DNA of 64,000 bases from Streptantibioticus ferralitis (GCF_029223525.1 NZ_JARHTQ010000020.1:88468-152467), one strand, 5' to 3'; numbered from the stretch's first letter, positions 26,885 through 36,133 are shown. The notes: generated from the letters alone by a model not told the origin. Translations and numbers: made by a program.

Positions 26885-27195
26885 CGGCTCTCCCCCCAGT
26901 CCTGCCATCCGTACGTGACGTGCCCGCCCCCGTAGGGTGCGGCCTTTGCCGCAGCATCGAATACACCCCGAGACGGGGGTACCCCGTCAAGGGGGCCTCA
27001 AGGCGCGGGGCACACTGTTACCCACCCGGTACGCACCGTACGCGCACTACGCGACACCAGCGTGCACACAACGTGATGCGCCGATGGCACACGGTTGTCA
27101 GATCGTAATGCTCAAGTTCCGCTCAGATGTACTGACGTGGACGGGACGGGATCATTAGGGTCCCCCCAACCCGACGAGGATGGAGCGACCGCCCG
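26885..27195. other. Divergent intergenic region between the response regulator and gluA
   Basis: These 311 bases without a gene should hold both promoters. The only clear structure is a hairpin at 26972-26988, GACGGGG-GTA-CCCCGTC with perfect 7-bp arms, about 90 bases upstream of the regulator start. I could not assign promoters with confidence. Confidence 0.5.
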
Positions 27196-27993
27196 ATGAG
27201 CGACTCCCCGGTGTCACCGGCGCCCGCGCGATCCGAGCGCACCGTGCCGCCTTCGGGCGACCCGCTGGTCGTACTGGACCGCGTCAACAAGCACTTCGGC
27301 GCACTGCATGTGCTCCAGGACATTGATCTTACCGTGGCGCGTGGCGAGGTCGTCGTGGTGATCGGACCTTCCGGTTCCGGCAAGTCCACCCTGTGCCGCA
27401 CGATCAACCGCCTGGAGACCATCGACTCCGGTTCCATCACCATCGACGGCAGGCCGTTGCCCGCCGAGGGGCGCGAACTGGCCCGGCTGCGCGCCGATGT
27501 GGGCATGGTCTTCCAGTCGTTCAACCTCTTCGCGCACAAGACGGTGCTGGAGAACGTCACGCTCGGCCAGACGAAGGTCCGCAAGATCACCAGGGAGAAG
27601 GCCGAGCAGACCGCGCGGACCCTGCTGGACCGGGTCGGGGTCGGCGGCCAGGCGGACAAGTACCCGGCGCAGCTCTCCGGCGGTCAGCAGCAACGCGTGG
27701 CGATCGCCCGCGCGTTGGCCATGGACCCCAAGCTGATGCTGTTCGACGAGCCGACCTCGGCGCTGGACCCGGAGATGATCAACGAGGTGCTGGAGGTCAT
27801 GCGGCAACTCGCCCGGGACGGCATGACCATGGTCGTGGTCACGCATGAGATGGGCTTCGCGCGCTCCGCGGCCAACCGGGTCGTCTTCATGGCGGACGGC
27901 CGCATAGTCGAGGAAGCCGCGCCCGACCAGTTCTTCAGCAATCCGCGCAGCGACCGAGCCAAGGACTTCCTGTCGAAAATACTGCACCACTGA
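27196..27993 (+). CDS. gluA: Glutamate/amino-acid ABC transporter ATPase GluA
   Basis: Energising subunit of a polar amino-acid importer, 265 aa. Walker A is GPSGSGKST (57-65), the signature LSGGQQQR (160-167) and Walker B MLFDEP (181-186), with the H-loop in [10 protein letters not shown]. The first 24 residues are a non-conserved hydrophilic extension. It is the first gene of gluABCD; a 116-base gap precedes gluB. The order ATPase, binding protein, two permeases is that of the glutamate system of corynebacteria and S. coelicolor. The substrate is inferred from that similarity. Confidence 0.92.
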   Translation: MSDSPVSPAPARSERTVPPSGDPLVVLDRVNKHFGALHVLQDIDLTVARGEVVVVIGPSGSGKSTLCRTINRLETIDSGSITIDGRPLPAEGRELARLRADVGMVFQSFNLFAHKTVLENVTLGQTKVRKITREKAEQTARTLLDRVGVGGQADKYPAQLSGGQQQRVAIARALAMDPKLMLFDEPTSALDPEMINEVLEVMRQLARDGMTMVVVTHEMGFARSAANRVVFMADGRIVEEAAPDQFFSNPRSDRAKDFLSKILHH

Positions 27994-28109
27994 AACGATC
28001 CCGCAGCACGCGACAAGCCCACAGCGCACCCCGATCCCCCCTGCACCACCGAGCTGTTCACCGATTCGTTCGCTGACACATCCGCTCCAGACGCAAGGGA
28101 CATGTCCTG

Positions 28110-29033
28110 ATGAAGTTCCGCGCAGCCGCCGCCGCGGCCACCGCAGTACTCGCACTGACCTCCGTAGCGACCGGCTGCTCCAGCAAGTCCGGTACGCCCG
28201 ACGCGAATCCGGCGACCGGCGCGAACGGCAGTCCGGCGCCGAAGACGCCGCAGTACGCCGTCAAGTCCGGGGTGACCCTTGACTCGGCGACCCTCAAGCG
28301 GGCCCAGTCGCGCGGGAAGCTCATCGTGGGCGCCAAGGCCGACCAGCCCTTCCTCGGCTTCGAGGACCCGAGCGCCGGTACCCGTACCGGCTTCGACATC
28401 GAGATCGCCAAGATGCTCGGCGCGGACCTCGGATTCCCGGCGGACAAGATCGAGTTCAAGACCGTCGACTCCGCCAACCGGGAAACCGCCGTCTCCAAGG
28501 GCGAGGTGGACTTCTACGTCGGCACCTACACCATCAACGACCAGCGCAAGAAGCAGATCAGCTTCGCCGGCCCCTACTACCTGGCCGGTCAGGACCTGCT
28601 GGTGGCCAAGGACAATTCCAGCATCACCGGCCCCGACAGCCTCAAGAGCAAGAAGGTCTGCTCGATCACCGGTTCCACGCCGCTGAACCGGATCAGCGAC
28701 AAGAAGTACGGCGCGAGCGTGGTGGCGCTCGGCAAGTACTCGGACTGCGTCAAGCAGTTGGAGGACGGCCAGGTCGACGCGGTCACCACCGATGACGCGA
28801 TCCTCAAGGGCTACGCGGCGCAGATGCCGGAGCGGCTCAAGGTGGTCGGCAAGCCGTTCTCACAGGAGCCGTACGGCGTCGGCCTCGCCAAGGACGACAA
28901 GGCGCTGCGCGGCGCGCTCGACGACGCGCTGAAGAACCACGAGGACAACGGCGACTGGAAGAAGGCGTACGACGCCACGCTGGGGCTGTCCGGCACCCCC
29001 GCCCAGACCCCTCCTCCCATCGAACGCTACTAG
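28110..29033 (+). CDS. gluB: Glutamate ABC transporter substrate-binding lipoprotein GluB
   Basis: Extracellular binding protein of the importer, 307 aa. The signal peptide ends in lipobox SVATGC with Cys23 as lipid anchor, followed by a Pro/Asn/Gly-rich linker. The bacterial extracellular solute-binding domain 3 runs from about residue 65 (LIVGAKADQPFLGFED, then GFDIEIAKMLGADLG, then DFYVGTYTINDQRKKQISF). It sits between gluA and the permease genes, transcribed in the same direction. Confidence 0.92.
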   Translation: MKFRAAAAAATAVLALTSVATGCSSKSGTPDANPATGANGSPAPKTPQYAVKSGVTLDSATLKRAQSRGKLIVGAKADQPFLGFEDPSAGTRTGFDIEIAKMLGADLGFPADKIEFKTVDSANRETAVSKGEVDFYVGTYTINDQRKKQISFAGPYYLAGQDLLVAKDNSSITGPDSLKSKKVCSITGSTPLNRISDKKYGASVVALGKYSDCVKQLEDGQVDAVTTDDAILKGYAAQMPERLKVVGKPFSQEPYGVGLAKDDKALRGALDDALKNHEDNGDWKKAYDATLGLSGTPAQTPPPIERY

Positions 29034-29100
29034 CGGCTTCCTTCCGCCATGACACCCGGTGGTCAAGATCCGCCGGACCGGCCCTGAGCGAGGTCAATCG

Positions 29101-29748
29101 GTGAACGTACTGCTCGACAACTTCGCGCTGTTCCGCCACGGATTCATAGGCACCGTGGTGCTCACCGCGGTCAGCGCGGTGCTCTCGCTGGTCCTGGGGA
29201 CGCTGGTCGCGGCCTGCCGGGTCTCTCCGGTGCCCCCGCTGCGGATCTTCGGGACGGTGTGGGTGACGCTGCTGCGCAACACTCCGCTGACCCTGCTCTT
29301 CATGATCGCCGTGTTCGTCGCACCGCAGATCCTCTTTCCGGGTATCAGCTACTTCACCCTCGCGGTGAGCGCACTGGGCTGCTACACCTCGGCCTTCGTC
29401 TGCGAGGCGTTGCGCTCGGGGGTCAATTCCGTGCCGCTGGGGCAGGCCGAGGCGGCCCGCAGCCTGGGCATGACGTTCTCGCAGACGCTGCGGCTGATAG
29501 TGCTGCCGCAGGCCACCCGTACCGTCATTCCACCGATCGGCAGCCTGATGATCGCGCTGACCAAGAACTCCGCGATCGCGGGCTCGTTCAACGTCGCCGA
29601 GTTGTTCGCACAGCAGAAGCGGCTGAGCGAGATCGGCTACAATATCCTGGAGATCTTCGTCTGGATCGCGCTCGCGTACCTGGTCATCACCTTCGCGATC
29701 AGCGCGCTGTTCCGACTGCTGGAGCACCGGCTGGCGGTGGCCCGATGA
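29101..29748 (+). CDS. gluC: Glutamate ABC transporter permease GluC
   Basis: Membrane subunit of 215 aa with five predicted transmembrane helices and the HisM-type coupling loop with EAARSLGMTFSQTLRLIVLPQA. The GTG at 29101 gives VNVLLDNFALFRHGFIGT, the conserved permease start; an ATG-like start 14 codons upstream is not family-like. Its stop overlaps the gluD start in an ATGA arrangement, showing translational coupling. Confidence 0.92.
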   Translation: MNVLLDNFALFRHGFIGTVVLTAVSAVLSLVLGTLVAACRVSPVPPLRIFGTVWVTLLRNTPLTLLFMIAVFVAPQILFPGISYFTLAVSALGCYTSAFVCEALRSGVNSVPLGQAEAARSLGMTFSQTLRLIVLPQATRTVIPPIGSLMIALTKNSAIAGSFNVAELFAQQKRLSEIGYNILEIFVWIALAYLVITFAISALFRLLEHRLAVAR

Positions 29749-30596
29749 GCGCCGGCGTCCTGTTCGACGCGCCCGGTCCCAAGGCGCGGCGGCGCAACCG
29801 GATCTACGCCGTGGCCGGTACCGCCGCGATCCTCGCGCTCATCGCCTTCGTGGTGCTGCGGCTGCAGGGCAAGGGGCAGTTCGCGGGATACATGTGGGAC
29901 CTGTTCCAGTACGCCGGGATACAACAGCGCATCGAGGACGGGCTGGTGGCGACGCTGAAGGCGTTCGCCCTGGCCGCGGTCGGCTCGTTGGTGCTCGGCG
30001 CGCTGCTCGCGGCGGGGCGGCTGTCCGACCACCGGGCGGTGCGCTGGGTGGCGACCGCGGTCGTGGAGTTCTTCCGGGCGCTGCCGCTGCTCATCTTGAT
30101 CTTCGTGCTGTACGCGAGCGTCTTCGCGCCGTTCTGGGCCCTGGTGCTGGGCCTGACCCTCTACAACGGGTGCGTACAGGCCGAGGTGTTCCGCGCCGGG
30201 GTCAACGCGGTGCCCAGGGGGCAGACGGAGGCCGCGTACGCCCTCGGTATGCGCAAGTCGCAGGTGATGGCGACGGTGCTGATCCCGCAGGCGGTCCGCT
30301 CGATGCTGCCGACCATCATCAGCCAGCTGGTGGTCACGCTGAAGGACACCTCACTCGGCTTCATCATCACCTACGAGGAACTCCTCTACGCGGGGCGGCT
30401 GGTGGCCTCCAACACCGTGACGCGCGGGGGCTATCCGTACGTTCCGGTGGTCATCGTCATCGGCACCGTCTACATCGCGATGTGCCTGGCGCTGTCCGCG
30501 CTCGCCCAGTGGATCGAACGGCGCGGTCGGCGCAGCCGCAAGGGCGTCGTCCCGGTGCCCGCCGAGGCCGATGCCGTGGTGGCGCAAGCGGAGTGA
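29745..30596 (+). CDS. gluD: Glutamate ABC transporter permease GluD
   Basis: Second permease subunit, 283 aa. It has a cytosolic Arg-rich start (KARRRNRIYAV), one extra N-terminal helix, then the five-helix HisM-type core with EAAYALGMRKSQVMATVLIPQA. The C-terminus is a charged tail (RRGRRSRKGVV onward). It starts at the ATG overlapping the gluC stop and ends the operon; the 197-base gap to the next gene suggests a new promoter. Confidence 0.92.
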   Translation: MSAGVLFDAPGPKARRRNRIYAVAGTAAILALIAFVVLRLQGKGQFAGYMWDLFQYAGIQQRIEDGLVATLKAFALAAVGSLVLGALLAAGRLSDHRAVRWVATAVVEFFRALPLLILIFVLYASVFAPFWALVLGLTLYNGCVQAEVFRAGVNAVPRGQTEAAYALGMRKSQVMATVLIPQAVRSMLPTIISQLVVTLKDTSLGFIITYEELLYAGRLVASNTVTRGGYPYVPVVIVIGTVYIAMCLALSALAQWIERRGRRSRKGVVPVPAEADAVVAQAE

Positions 30597-30793
30597 CGGT
30601 GCGGCGGCCGACACACCGCCAGCAGGGGTCGGGGGGCCCGCCGAGCACGGGGCGCGGATAAGTCGGACGGCGGCACGTGGCGGCGCACGGGCCGCCGTCG
30701 CTTGACGCACGTACCGGCAGTGGGTTGCATACACAATGTGATCGAACGCCGGGCCAAGACCGCCATCCCACTCGCACGCCAAGGATCCACGCC

Positions 30794-32533
30794 ATGGATC
30801 CGGTGATCGTCGCGGGTGCGGGAACGACCGGCCTCGCCCTCTGCCTCTGTCTCGCCCGGCACGGTGTCCCCGTCATCCTTCTCGACGACGGTTCGTCCTG
30901 GCACGAGCAGCAACCGGAACGCAGTGTCGTGCTGCGCCCGCAGACCGCCGAGTTGCTGTCCCGACTCGGCTACACGGCGGTGCACGCCGACGCGGCGCGC
31001 TGGACGGCCTGGCGCACCCTGAGCCGCCGTCAGGAGGTGCAGTACGTCGAGTTCGACGCCGAGCCCGGCGAGGACGGCGAGGCGTCCCCCCTGCACCTGC
31101 CGCAGGACCGGCTGCGGCACGGCGTGCGCTCGGCACTCGTCGGACATGAACTGATCAAGGTCGCGCCCGGCGCCCGTCTGTACGCCCTCGAACAGGACGA
31201 GCACGGCGTCAGCGTGCACACCCGTGGTGCCGCCGGGGACTCGGGGCCCCCGGAGACCTGGTGGCGCGGCAGCTACGTCGTGGGCTGCGACGGACCGCGC
31301 TCCACGCTGCGCAAGCTGCTGGAGGTGCGCTTCCCCGGGCGCACCGCCGTGGAGCGGTACGCGGTCGCGGCGCTCCGGGTCGAGCTGCCGGAGCCCGGTA
31401 CCGCGCTGCTGCACCGCGATCCGGCGGGCGGCCGGGGCTCGCAGGTGATGGCGCGTCCGCTGCCGGACGGCGTCTGGCGGGTGGACTGGTCACTTCCGCC
31501 GGGCGGTCAGCCGATGACCGCGGACGCCCAGGTCTCGCTGATCCGGGAGACCTTGGCCGGATGGTGCGACGGCACCGTGCCGTCGTACGACCTGCTGGGG
31601 TCCGCCGAGTACCCGGTCCACCAGCGGCTGGCACGGCGGTGGCGGACCGGGCGCGCATTCCTCGCGGGCGACGCCGCCCATCTGCTGGGCGCGTTGGGCA
31701 CACAGGGACTCGAAGAGGGACTACGGGACGCGGAGAACCTCGCCTGGAAGCTGGCCATCGCCTGGCACCAAGGCGCCTCCGACACCCTGCTGGACAGCTA
31801 CCAGGCCGAGCGGCGGGCCGCGGTGGGCGCCCGGCTGCGCGCCGCCGACCAGGCGCTGCCGCTGCTGCGCGCCTCCGGGGCCTGGCACGCGCTGCGCCGC
31901 TCGCTGCTCTCCGGTCCGATGAGCCGCCACACCGAGCTGCTGACGGACGGCCACCTCGGGCGCGGGCTGCTCGGTGCACCGCCGGTCTACCAGCGGTCGC
32001 CGCTGGCGCCGACCGCCCCTCGTGGCGGCGGCCGCGCCGCCACGGCGCCGCTGCCCACCGCCGCCGTCGGGGCGCCGGGCGGGGCGGTGGACGACGTACC
32101 GGTGGTGGCGCTGGACGGTACCCGCGGTCGGCTGCGGGAGCGGCTCGGCCGCGATCTGCTGGCGGTGCTGGTGGCGCCGGGAACCGGGGTCTGGGAGAGC
32201 AGGCACTGGCTGACCGCCGGGCTGATGCCCCAACTCTCCGCGGCGGTCGCGGCGTTGCCGACCCGCACCGAGCTCCTCGTCGCCGAGAGCTATCCGGGCG
32301 CGACCGCGCACACCGTGCTGCTGATCCGTCCGGACGGTCATCTGGTGGGCGCGATGAACGGCTGCCGTCCCACCGATCTGTACGCGTACGCCGATGTGGC
32401 CAGGGGTGGCCCGCCCCGGCAGCGGCTCAGCGGCGGTATGGCCGAGGAGCAGGCCGGGGCCCCGGCGGACCCGGTCGACCGTACGGACGCCGAGGTGAGC
32501 GAGGGCGCGGCTACCGCACGACTTCGCTCGTGA
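30794..32533 (+). CDS. FAD-dependent aromatic-type monooxygenase
   Basis: This is a class A flavoprotein hydroxylase (PheA/TfdB, MhpA-like), predicted to use NAD(P)H and oxygen to hydroxylate a small aromatic compound. The 579-aa protein has a Rossmann motif VIVAGAGTTGLALC at the N-terminus, the DG motif VGCDGPRSTLRKLL, and the second FAD motif RAFLAGDAAHLLGALGTQGL with the usual HxxxPxGxxGxN replaced by HLLGALGTQG. The last 150 residues resemble the thioredoxin-like C-terminal domain of phenol hydroxylase (LLAVLVAPGTGVW), after a variable Ala/Gly linker. It is transcribed alone between gluD and the sulfur genes. The substrate is unknown. Confidence 0.88.
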   Translation: MDPVIVAGAGTTGLALCLCLARHGVPVILLDDGSSWHEQQPERSVVLRPQTAELLSRLGYTAVHADAARWTAWRTLSRRQEVQYVEFDAEPGEDGEASPLHLPQDRLRHGVRSALVGHELIKVAPGARLYALEQDEHGVSVHTRGAAGDSGPPETWWRGSYVVGCDGPRSTLRKLLEVRFPGRTAVERYAVAALRVELPEPGTALLHRDPAGGRGSQVMARPLPDGVWRVDWSLPPGGQPMTADAQVSLIRETLAGWCDGTVPSYDLLGSAEYPVHQRLARRWRTGRAFLAGDAAHLLGALGTQGLEEGLRDAENLAWKLAIAWHQGASDTLLDSYQAERRAAVGARLRAADQALPLLRASGAWHALRRSLLSGPMSRHTELLTDGHLGRGLLGAPPVYQRSPLAPTAPRGGGRAATAPLPTAAVGAPGGAVDDVPVVALDGTRGRLRERLGRDLLAVLVAPGTGVWESRHWLTAGLMPQLSAAVAALPTRTELLVAESYPGATAHTVLLIRPDGHLVGAMNGCRPTDLYAYADVARGGPPRQRLSGGMAEEQAGAPADPVDRTDAEVSEGAATARLRS

Positions 32534-32680
32534 CGAGGGCTTCATTGGTGTTCGTTCACCTCCGGGCGCGGAGCGCGCCGCGGCCGGAGGCCACTATTGT
32601 CACCGCGGCTCGCCCACTTTGGACAAAGACGGCGGATCGTACCTTGACCGCCTCTCGCAGCGCGTGGTTGACTCCGTAGC

Positions 32681-32767
32681 GTGATTGACACCGAGCTGCG
32701 TCTTGTGCGGCGGGTCCATCTGGACCTGGTCCGCTACGCGGGCTGCGTGTGTCGGCCGTCCCGTTGA
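32681..32767 (+). CDS. Cys-containing leader peptide of a sulfur-metabolism operon
   Basis: A 28-codon GTG-started frame encodes VIDTELRLVRRVHLDLVR, then Tyr-Ala-Gly-Cys-Val-Cys-Arg-Pro-Ser-Arg. The core R-x-H-x-DLVR followed by closely spaced cysteines and Arg-Pro matches the short leader peptides that precede sulfur and cysteine genes across actinobacteria. Cysteine-tRNA shortage would stall ribosomes at the two Cys codons (22 and 24) and alter downstream expression. It ends 24 bases before the cysteine dioxygenase-like gene. No strong ribosome binding site precedes it, so the mRNA may be nearly leaderless. A CTTTG-GA-CAAAG dyad at 32617-32628 lies upstream. Confidence 0.78.
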   Translation: MIDTELRLVRRVHLDLVRYAGCVCRPSR

Positions 32768-32791
32768 TCCGGATTCCCTCTCCGCGCGGCG

Positions 32792-33421
32792 GTGGCCGCG
32801 CTGCCTCGCGATCACCTGGGACGGTTCCCCTTGTCGTTCAACGATGTGTCGTTCCCCGATGTCTCGTTCGCCGATGTCTCGTTCGCCGATGCCTCGTTCG
32901 CCGATGGCTCGGCGCCCCCTGCCGCTTCGGTCGCTCCCACCGAGGCCGAGTTGCTTGACTTCGCCCGCCGCGCCGCCTCGGACCCTGAGTTCCTGGCCCG
33001 TTTGCCGCTCGATCCGGTGGGACGCACCTGGGTGCGTCTGGAGGGGCCGGGTGGCAGTGAGGCGTGGCTGATCGGCTGGCCGCCTGGTGCCGAGACCGGC
33101 TGGCACGATCACGGCGGTTCACGGGGCGCGTTCGCCACCGCCGCGGGCGAGTTGGCCGAGGAGTCGGTCTCCGTTCCGCTGCCGACCGCCGGCTGGCAGT
33201 CGCTGGAACTCACCGATGATGTGGACCGCACCCGCCGGCTTCCGGTCGGCCGGGGCCGTGCCTTCGGCCCGTACCACGTCCACCAGGTGGTGAACGCCTC
33301 CGAGGAGGAGCACGCTGTCTCGGTGCATGTGTACTATCCGCCGCTGCCGATGATCCGCCGCTACAGCAGGCACGGCCGGGTGTTGCGGCTCGCGCTCGTC
33401 GAACGGCCGCAGGAGTGGTGA
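32792..33421 (+). CDS. Cysteine dioxygenase-like cupin
   Basis: Cysteine dioxygenase oxidises cysteine to cysteine sulfinate with a 3-His iron centre. The 209-aa protein has WHDHGGS with His105 and His107, and a second cupin motif YHVHQV with His162/His164; Tyr182 follows in VHVYYPP. The catalytic part begins near residue 50. The first 40 residues contain five SFxDx pentads with no known role, so the real start may lie later; I used the GTG at 32792. The gene follows the Cys leader peptide and is followed within 2 bases by the rhodanese gene, supporting a role in cysteine breakdown. Confidence 0.85.
   Translation: MAALPRDHLGRFPLSFNDVSFPDVSFADVSFADASFADGSAPPAASVAPTEAELLDFARRAASDPEFLARLPLDPVGRTWVRLEGPGGSEAWLIGWPPGAETGWHDHGGSRGAFATAAGELAEESVSVPLPTAGWQSLELTDDVDRTRRLPVGRGRAFGPYHVHQVVNASEEEHAVSVHVYYPPLPMIRRYSRHGRVLRLALVERPQEW
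32834..32908 (+). repeat. Five 15-bp tandem repeats encoding SFxDx
   Basis: Consecutive copies are TCGTTCAACGATGTG, TCGTTCCCCGATGTC, TCGTTCGCCGATGTC, TCGTTCGCCGATGCC and TCGTTCGCCGATGGC. They lie at the N-terminus of the cysteine dioxygenase-like protein. The last three differ in a single base, indicating recent duplication. Confidence 0.9.
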
Positions 33422-33423
33422 CG

Positions 33424-33858
33424 GTGCCGGAACCCCGTGGGGTGGACGCCTTGCTGGCCGCCGCCCGTTCCCGGCTGGCACGGCTGACGGTGCTTCAGGC
33501 CCGGGCGGCGGCTGACGCCGGTGCGGTGCTGGTGGACATCCGCTATGCCGCCCTCCGCGAGCGCGATGGCACTGTCCCGGGCGCCCTCATCGTCGAGCGC
33601 AACGAGTTGGAGTGGCGGCTCGACCCTGCTTGCGACCACCGGATCGCCGAAGCGACGGACCACGACCGCCGGGTCGTCGTGTTCTGCAACGAGGGGTACG
33701 CGTCGAGCTTCGCGGCGGTCTCGCTTCAGGCGCTCGGGCTGCACCAGGCCACCGATCTGATCGGCGGTTTCCAGGCCTGGCGCGCGGCGGGCCTGCCGGT
33801 GTCCCCCACCGCTGGGCAGGTCGCATCGCCGGTGAGCGTGGCAGACCGCACGTCATAG
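33424..33858 (+). CDS. Rhodanese-domain sulfurtransferase
   Basis: Single-domain rhodanese of 144 aa, expected to carry a persulfide on its active-site cysteine in VVFCNEGYASS. Supporting motifs are AVLVDIRYAALRERDGTVPG at the front and DLIGGFQAWRAAGLPV at the end. GTG codons at 33415, 33418 and 33424 are all in frame; the last has GGAG 8 bases upstream and starts 2 bases after the dioxygenase stop, so I prefer it. The three-gene unit of leader peptide, dioxygenase and rhodanese points to catabolism of cysteine sulfur. Confidence 0.9.
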   Translation: MPEPRGVDALLAAARSRLARLTVLQARAAADAGAVLVDIRYAALRERDGTVPGALIVERNELEWRLDPACDHRIAEATDHDRRVVVFCNEGYASSFAAVSLQALGLHQATDLIGGFQAWRAAGLPVSPTAGQVASPVSVADRTS

Positions 33859-33923
33859 CGCCCTTGGGCGCGCCCCCCGTACGGGCGCGGGCCGCGGCGG
33901 TCCCCCCACACCGTGCGGTCCGC

Positions 33924-34490
33924 TCAGTCCGGGAGGTAGCCGTCCAGGAACTCGGCGTCCTCGCCCTCTTCCTCCAGCGCCTGCCGTACCACGCGTAGCG
34001 CCAGCCCCTCCGGGTACCCCTTGCGGGCGAGCATTCCGGCGAGCCGCCGTATGCGCTTGTCCTGTTCCAGACCGCGGGTGGCTCGCAGCTTCCGTTCCAC
34101 CAGTGCGCGGGCGGTCTCCTCCTCCCGCGCGGAGTCGAGTTGCTCCACGGCCCGTTCGACCACCGCGGACTCCACACCGCGGGTGCGCAGTTCGCGGGCG
34201 AGCGCCCGCCGGGCCAGGCCCCGGCCGTGGTGCCGGGACTCCACCCAGGCGTTGGCGAACGCCGCGTCGTCGATCAGTCCCACGTCCTCGAAGCGCGACA
34301 GCACCCGCTCGGCGACCTCGTCGGGAACCTCCCGGCGCCGCATGGCGTCGGCAAGTTGCTTACGGGTCCTGGGAGTTCCGGTGAGCAGGCGCAGGCACAG
34401 GGCGCGTGCCTGCTCCTCCGGGTCACGCGGCAGGTCCCGCTCCGCGCTCGAAGCGGGGGACCCGCCGCCGGACCCATGCGGCCGCATCAC
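33924..34490 (-). CDS. recX: Regulatory protein RecX
   Basis: RecX binds RecA filaments and limits their activity. The 188-aa protein is nearly all helical with three-helix repeats (RALCLRLLTGTPRTRKQLAD, then VGLIDDAAFANAWVESRH, then RLAGMLARKGYPEGLALRVV). It starts 4 bases after the recA stop; GTG 34490 or ATG 34487 are both possible. Co-transcription with recA is expected. The N-terminal 20 residues are variable. Confidence 0.95.
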   Translation of the reverse strand: MMRPHGSGGGSPASSAERDLPRDPEEQARALCLRLLTGTPRTRKQLADAMRRREVPDEVAERVLSRFEDVGLIDDAAFANAWVESRHHGRGLARRALARELRTRGVESAVVERAVEQLDSAREEETARALVERKLRATRGLEQDKRIRRLAGMLARKGYPEGLALRVVRQALEEEGEDAEFLDGYLPD

Positions 34491-34494
34491 GGGG

Positions 34495-35616
34495 CTATGC
34501 CTTGGCTGCCGCGGACTTGGCCGCCTTGGTGGACTTCGCCGGGGTGACCGCCGCTGCCACCGGCTCCGCCGCGGTCGCCGTCGCCGCGTCCGCGCCCGGC
34601 TCGCCGCCCGGGGCCTCGGTCCTGACGCCGATGCCCAGCTTCTCCTTGATCTTCTTCTCGATCTCGTCGGCGAGATCGGGGTTGTCCTTCAGGAAGTTAC
34701 GGGCGTTCTCCTTGCCCTGGCCGAGCTGGTCGCCCTCGTACGTGTACCAGGCACCGGCCTTGCGGATGAAGCCGTTCTCCACACCCATGTCGATCAGGCC
34801 GCCCTCACGGCTGATGCCCTGGCCGTAGAGGATGTCGAACTCGGCCTGCTTGAAGGGCGGCGCGACCTTGTTCTTGACGACCTTGACCCGGGTGCGGTTG
34901 CCGACCGCTTCGGTGCCGTCCTTGAGCGTCTCGATACGGCGGATGTCGAGCCGCACCGAGGCGTAGAACTTGAGCGCGCGGCCACCGGTCGTGGTCTCCG
35001 GCGAACCGAACATCACGCCGACCTTCTCACGCAGCTGGTTGATGAAGATCGCGGTGGTCTTGGACTGGTTCAGCGCACCGGTGATCTTCCGCAGCGCCTG
35101 GCTCATCAGCCGGGCCTGGAGACCGACGTGGGAGTCGCCCATCTCACCCTCGATTTCGGCCCGGGGCACCAGGGCGGCGACCGAGTCGATGACGATGAGG
35201 TCCAGCGCGCCGGAGCGGATCAGCATGTCCACGATCTCCAGCGCCTGCTCGCCGTTGTCCGGCTGGGACAGGATCAGGGAGTCGATGTCCACGCCGAGCT
35301 TCTTGGCGTACTCGGGGTCGAGGGCGTGCTCGGCGTCGACGAAGGCGACCGCGCCACCGGCCCGCTGCGCGTTGGCCACGGCGTGCAGGGTGAGGGTGGT
35401 CTTGCCGGAGGACTCCGGTCCGTACACCTCCACCACACGGCCGCGCGGCAGGCCGCCCACGCCGAGGGCCACGTCGAGTGCGGTCGACCCGGTCGGGATG
35501 ACCTCGATGGGCTCGTTCGGCCGCTCGCCGAGGCGCATGACGGCACCCTTGCCGAACTGCCGTTCAATCTGTGCGAGCGCGGCGTCGAGCGCCTTCTCGC
35601 GGTCGGTTCCTGCCAT
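34495..35616 (-). CDS. recA: Recombinase RecA
   Basis: RecA drives homologous recombination and triggers LexA cleavage. The 373-aa protein has Walker A GPESSGKT (66-73), the catalytic Glu in FVDAEHALD, Walker [13 protein letters not shown], the L2 loop region ([13 protein letters not shown]), and a long Ala/Lys/Thr-rich C-terminal tail of about 45 residues typical of Streptomyces. The ATG at 35616 gives [20 protein letters not shown]. It is expressed from an upstream promoter with an overlapping SOS-like box. The order recA-recX with DUF3046 upstream is an actinobacterial signature. Confidence 0.98.
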   Translation of the reverse strand: MAGTDREKALDAALAQIERQFGKGAVMRLGERPNEPIEVIPTGSTALDVALGVGGLPRGRVVEVYGPESSGKTTLTLHAVANAQRAGGAVAFVDAEHALDPEYAKKLGVDIDSLILSQPDNGEQALEIVDMLIRSGALDLIVIDSVAALVPRAEIEGEMGDSHVGLQARLMSQALRKITGALNQSKTTAIFINQLREKVGVMFGSPETTTGGRALKFYASVRLDIRRIETLKDGTEAVGNRTRVKVVKNKVAPPFKQAEFDILYGQGISREGGLIDMGVENGFIRKAGAWYTYEGDQLGQGKENARNFLKDNPDLADEIEKKIKEKLGIGVRTEAPGGEPGADAATATAAEPVAAAVTPAKSTKAAKSAAAKA

Positions 35617-35744
35617 GGGTTCCACCCGGTTCGCTTGAGTCGATCGCTTCACGTCCACCGACGCTAGCGCCTGCCACTGACAATGCGCCCCGACGCCGTC
35701 CGCGAGGCCGCTCCGGACCGCGGAGGGGTGGCCCGGCACACCCC

Positions 35745-35774
35745 ATAAGAATGGATGTTCGATTTTCGTGTCAA
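35745..35774 (-). promoter_or_regulatory. recA promoter with degenerate SOS box
   Basis: On the minus strand TTGACA (35769-35774) is followed after 18 bases by TCTTAT (35745-35750), plausible -35 and -10 elements. The spacer contains TCGAACATCCATTC (35749-35762), in which one half fits the LexA operator CGAAC and the other, ATTC, is degenerate. This suggests moderate LexA control of recA. Confidence 0.65.
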
Positions 35775-35839
35775 GCGACCCACCAGCCCCTGTGGATAAC
35801 CATAAAACCGCAGGTCACAGCGGCATCTCCGGGCCAGGG

Positions 35840-36034
35840 TCAGCGCCGCTCGGCAGGGACGCCCACCGCCTGGCAGACCGCCCGCCACACGTCCTTGGCC
35901 TCCCACCCCGCCTCGAACGCCTGGTAGACCGTGCGCCCGCCCAATTCGGACATCACATGGTCACGGGCGAACGAGTCGGCGTACGCCTCCCCGAAGTGCG
36001 CGCCCATCCGCTGCCAGAAGACCGTCAACTTCAT
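35840..36034 (-). CDS. DUF3046 protein
   Basis: Short protein of 64 aa, MKLTVFWQRMGAHFGEAYAD at the start and VWRAVCQAVGVPAERR at the end. It belongs to DUF3046, a family of unknown function regularly found immediately upstream of recA-recX in actinobacteria. The conserved position suggests a link to RecA but no activity is known. It ends 223 bases before the recA start, with the recA promoter in between. Confidence 0.9.
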   Translation of the reverse strand: MKLTVFWQRMGAHFGEAYADSFARDHVMSELGGRTVYQAFEAGWEAKDVWRAVCQAVGVPAERR

Positions 36035-36133
36035 GCCCCCAGTATCCCGCCCAGGAGGCGGCTCCTTCGCACCGTCGAGTGCACCCTGGTCACAGCCGTA
36101 GGCAGCGGGCGGGCGGCGCCCTACTGTGCGCGC

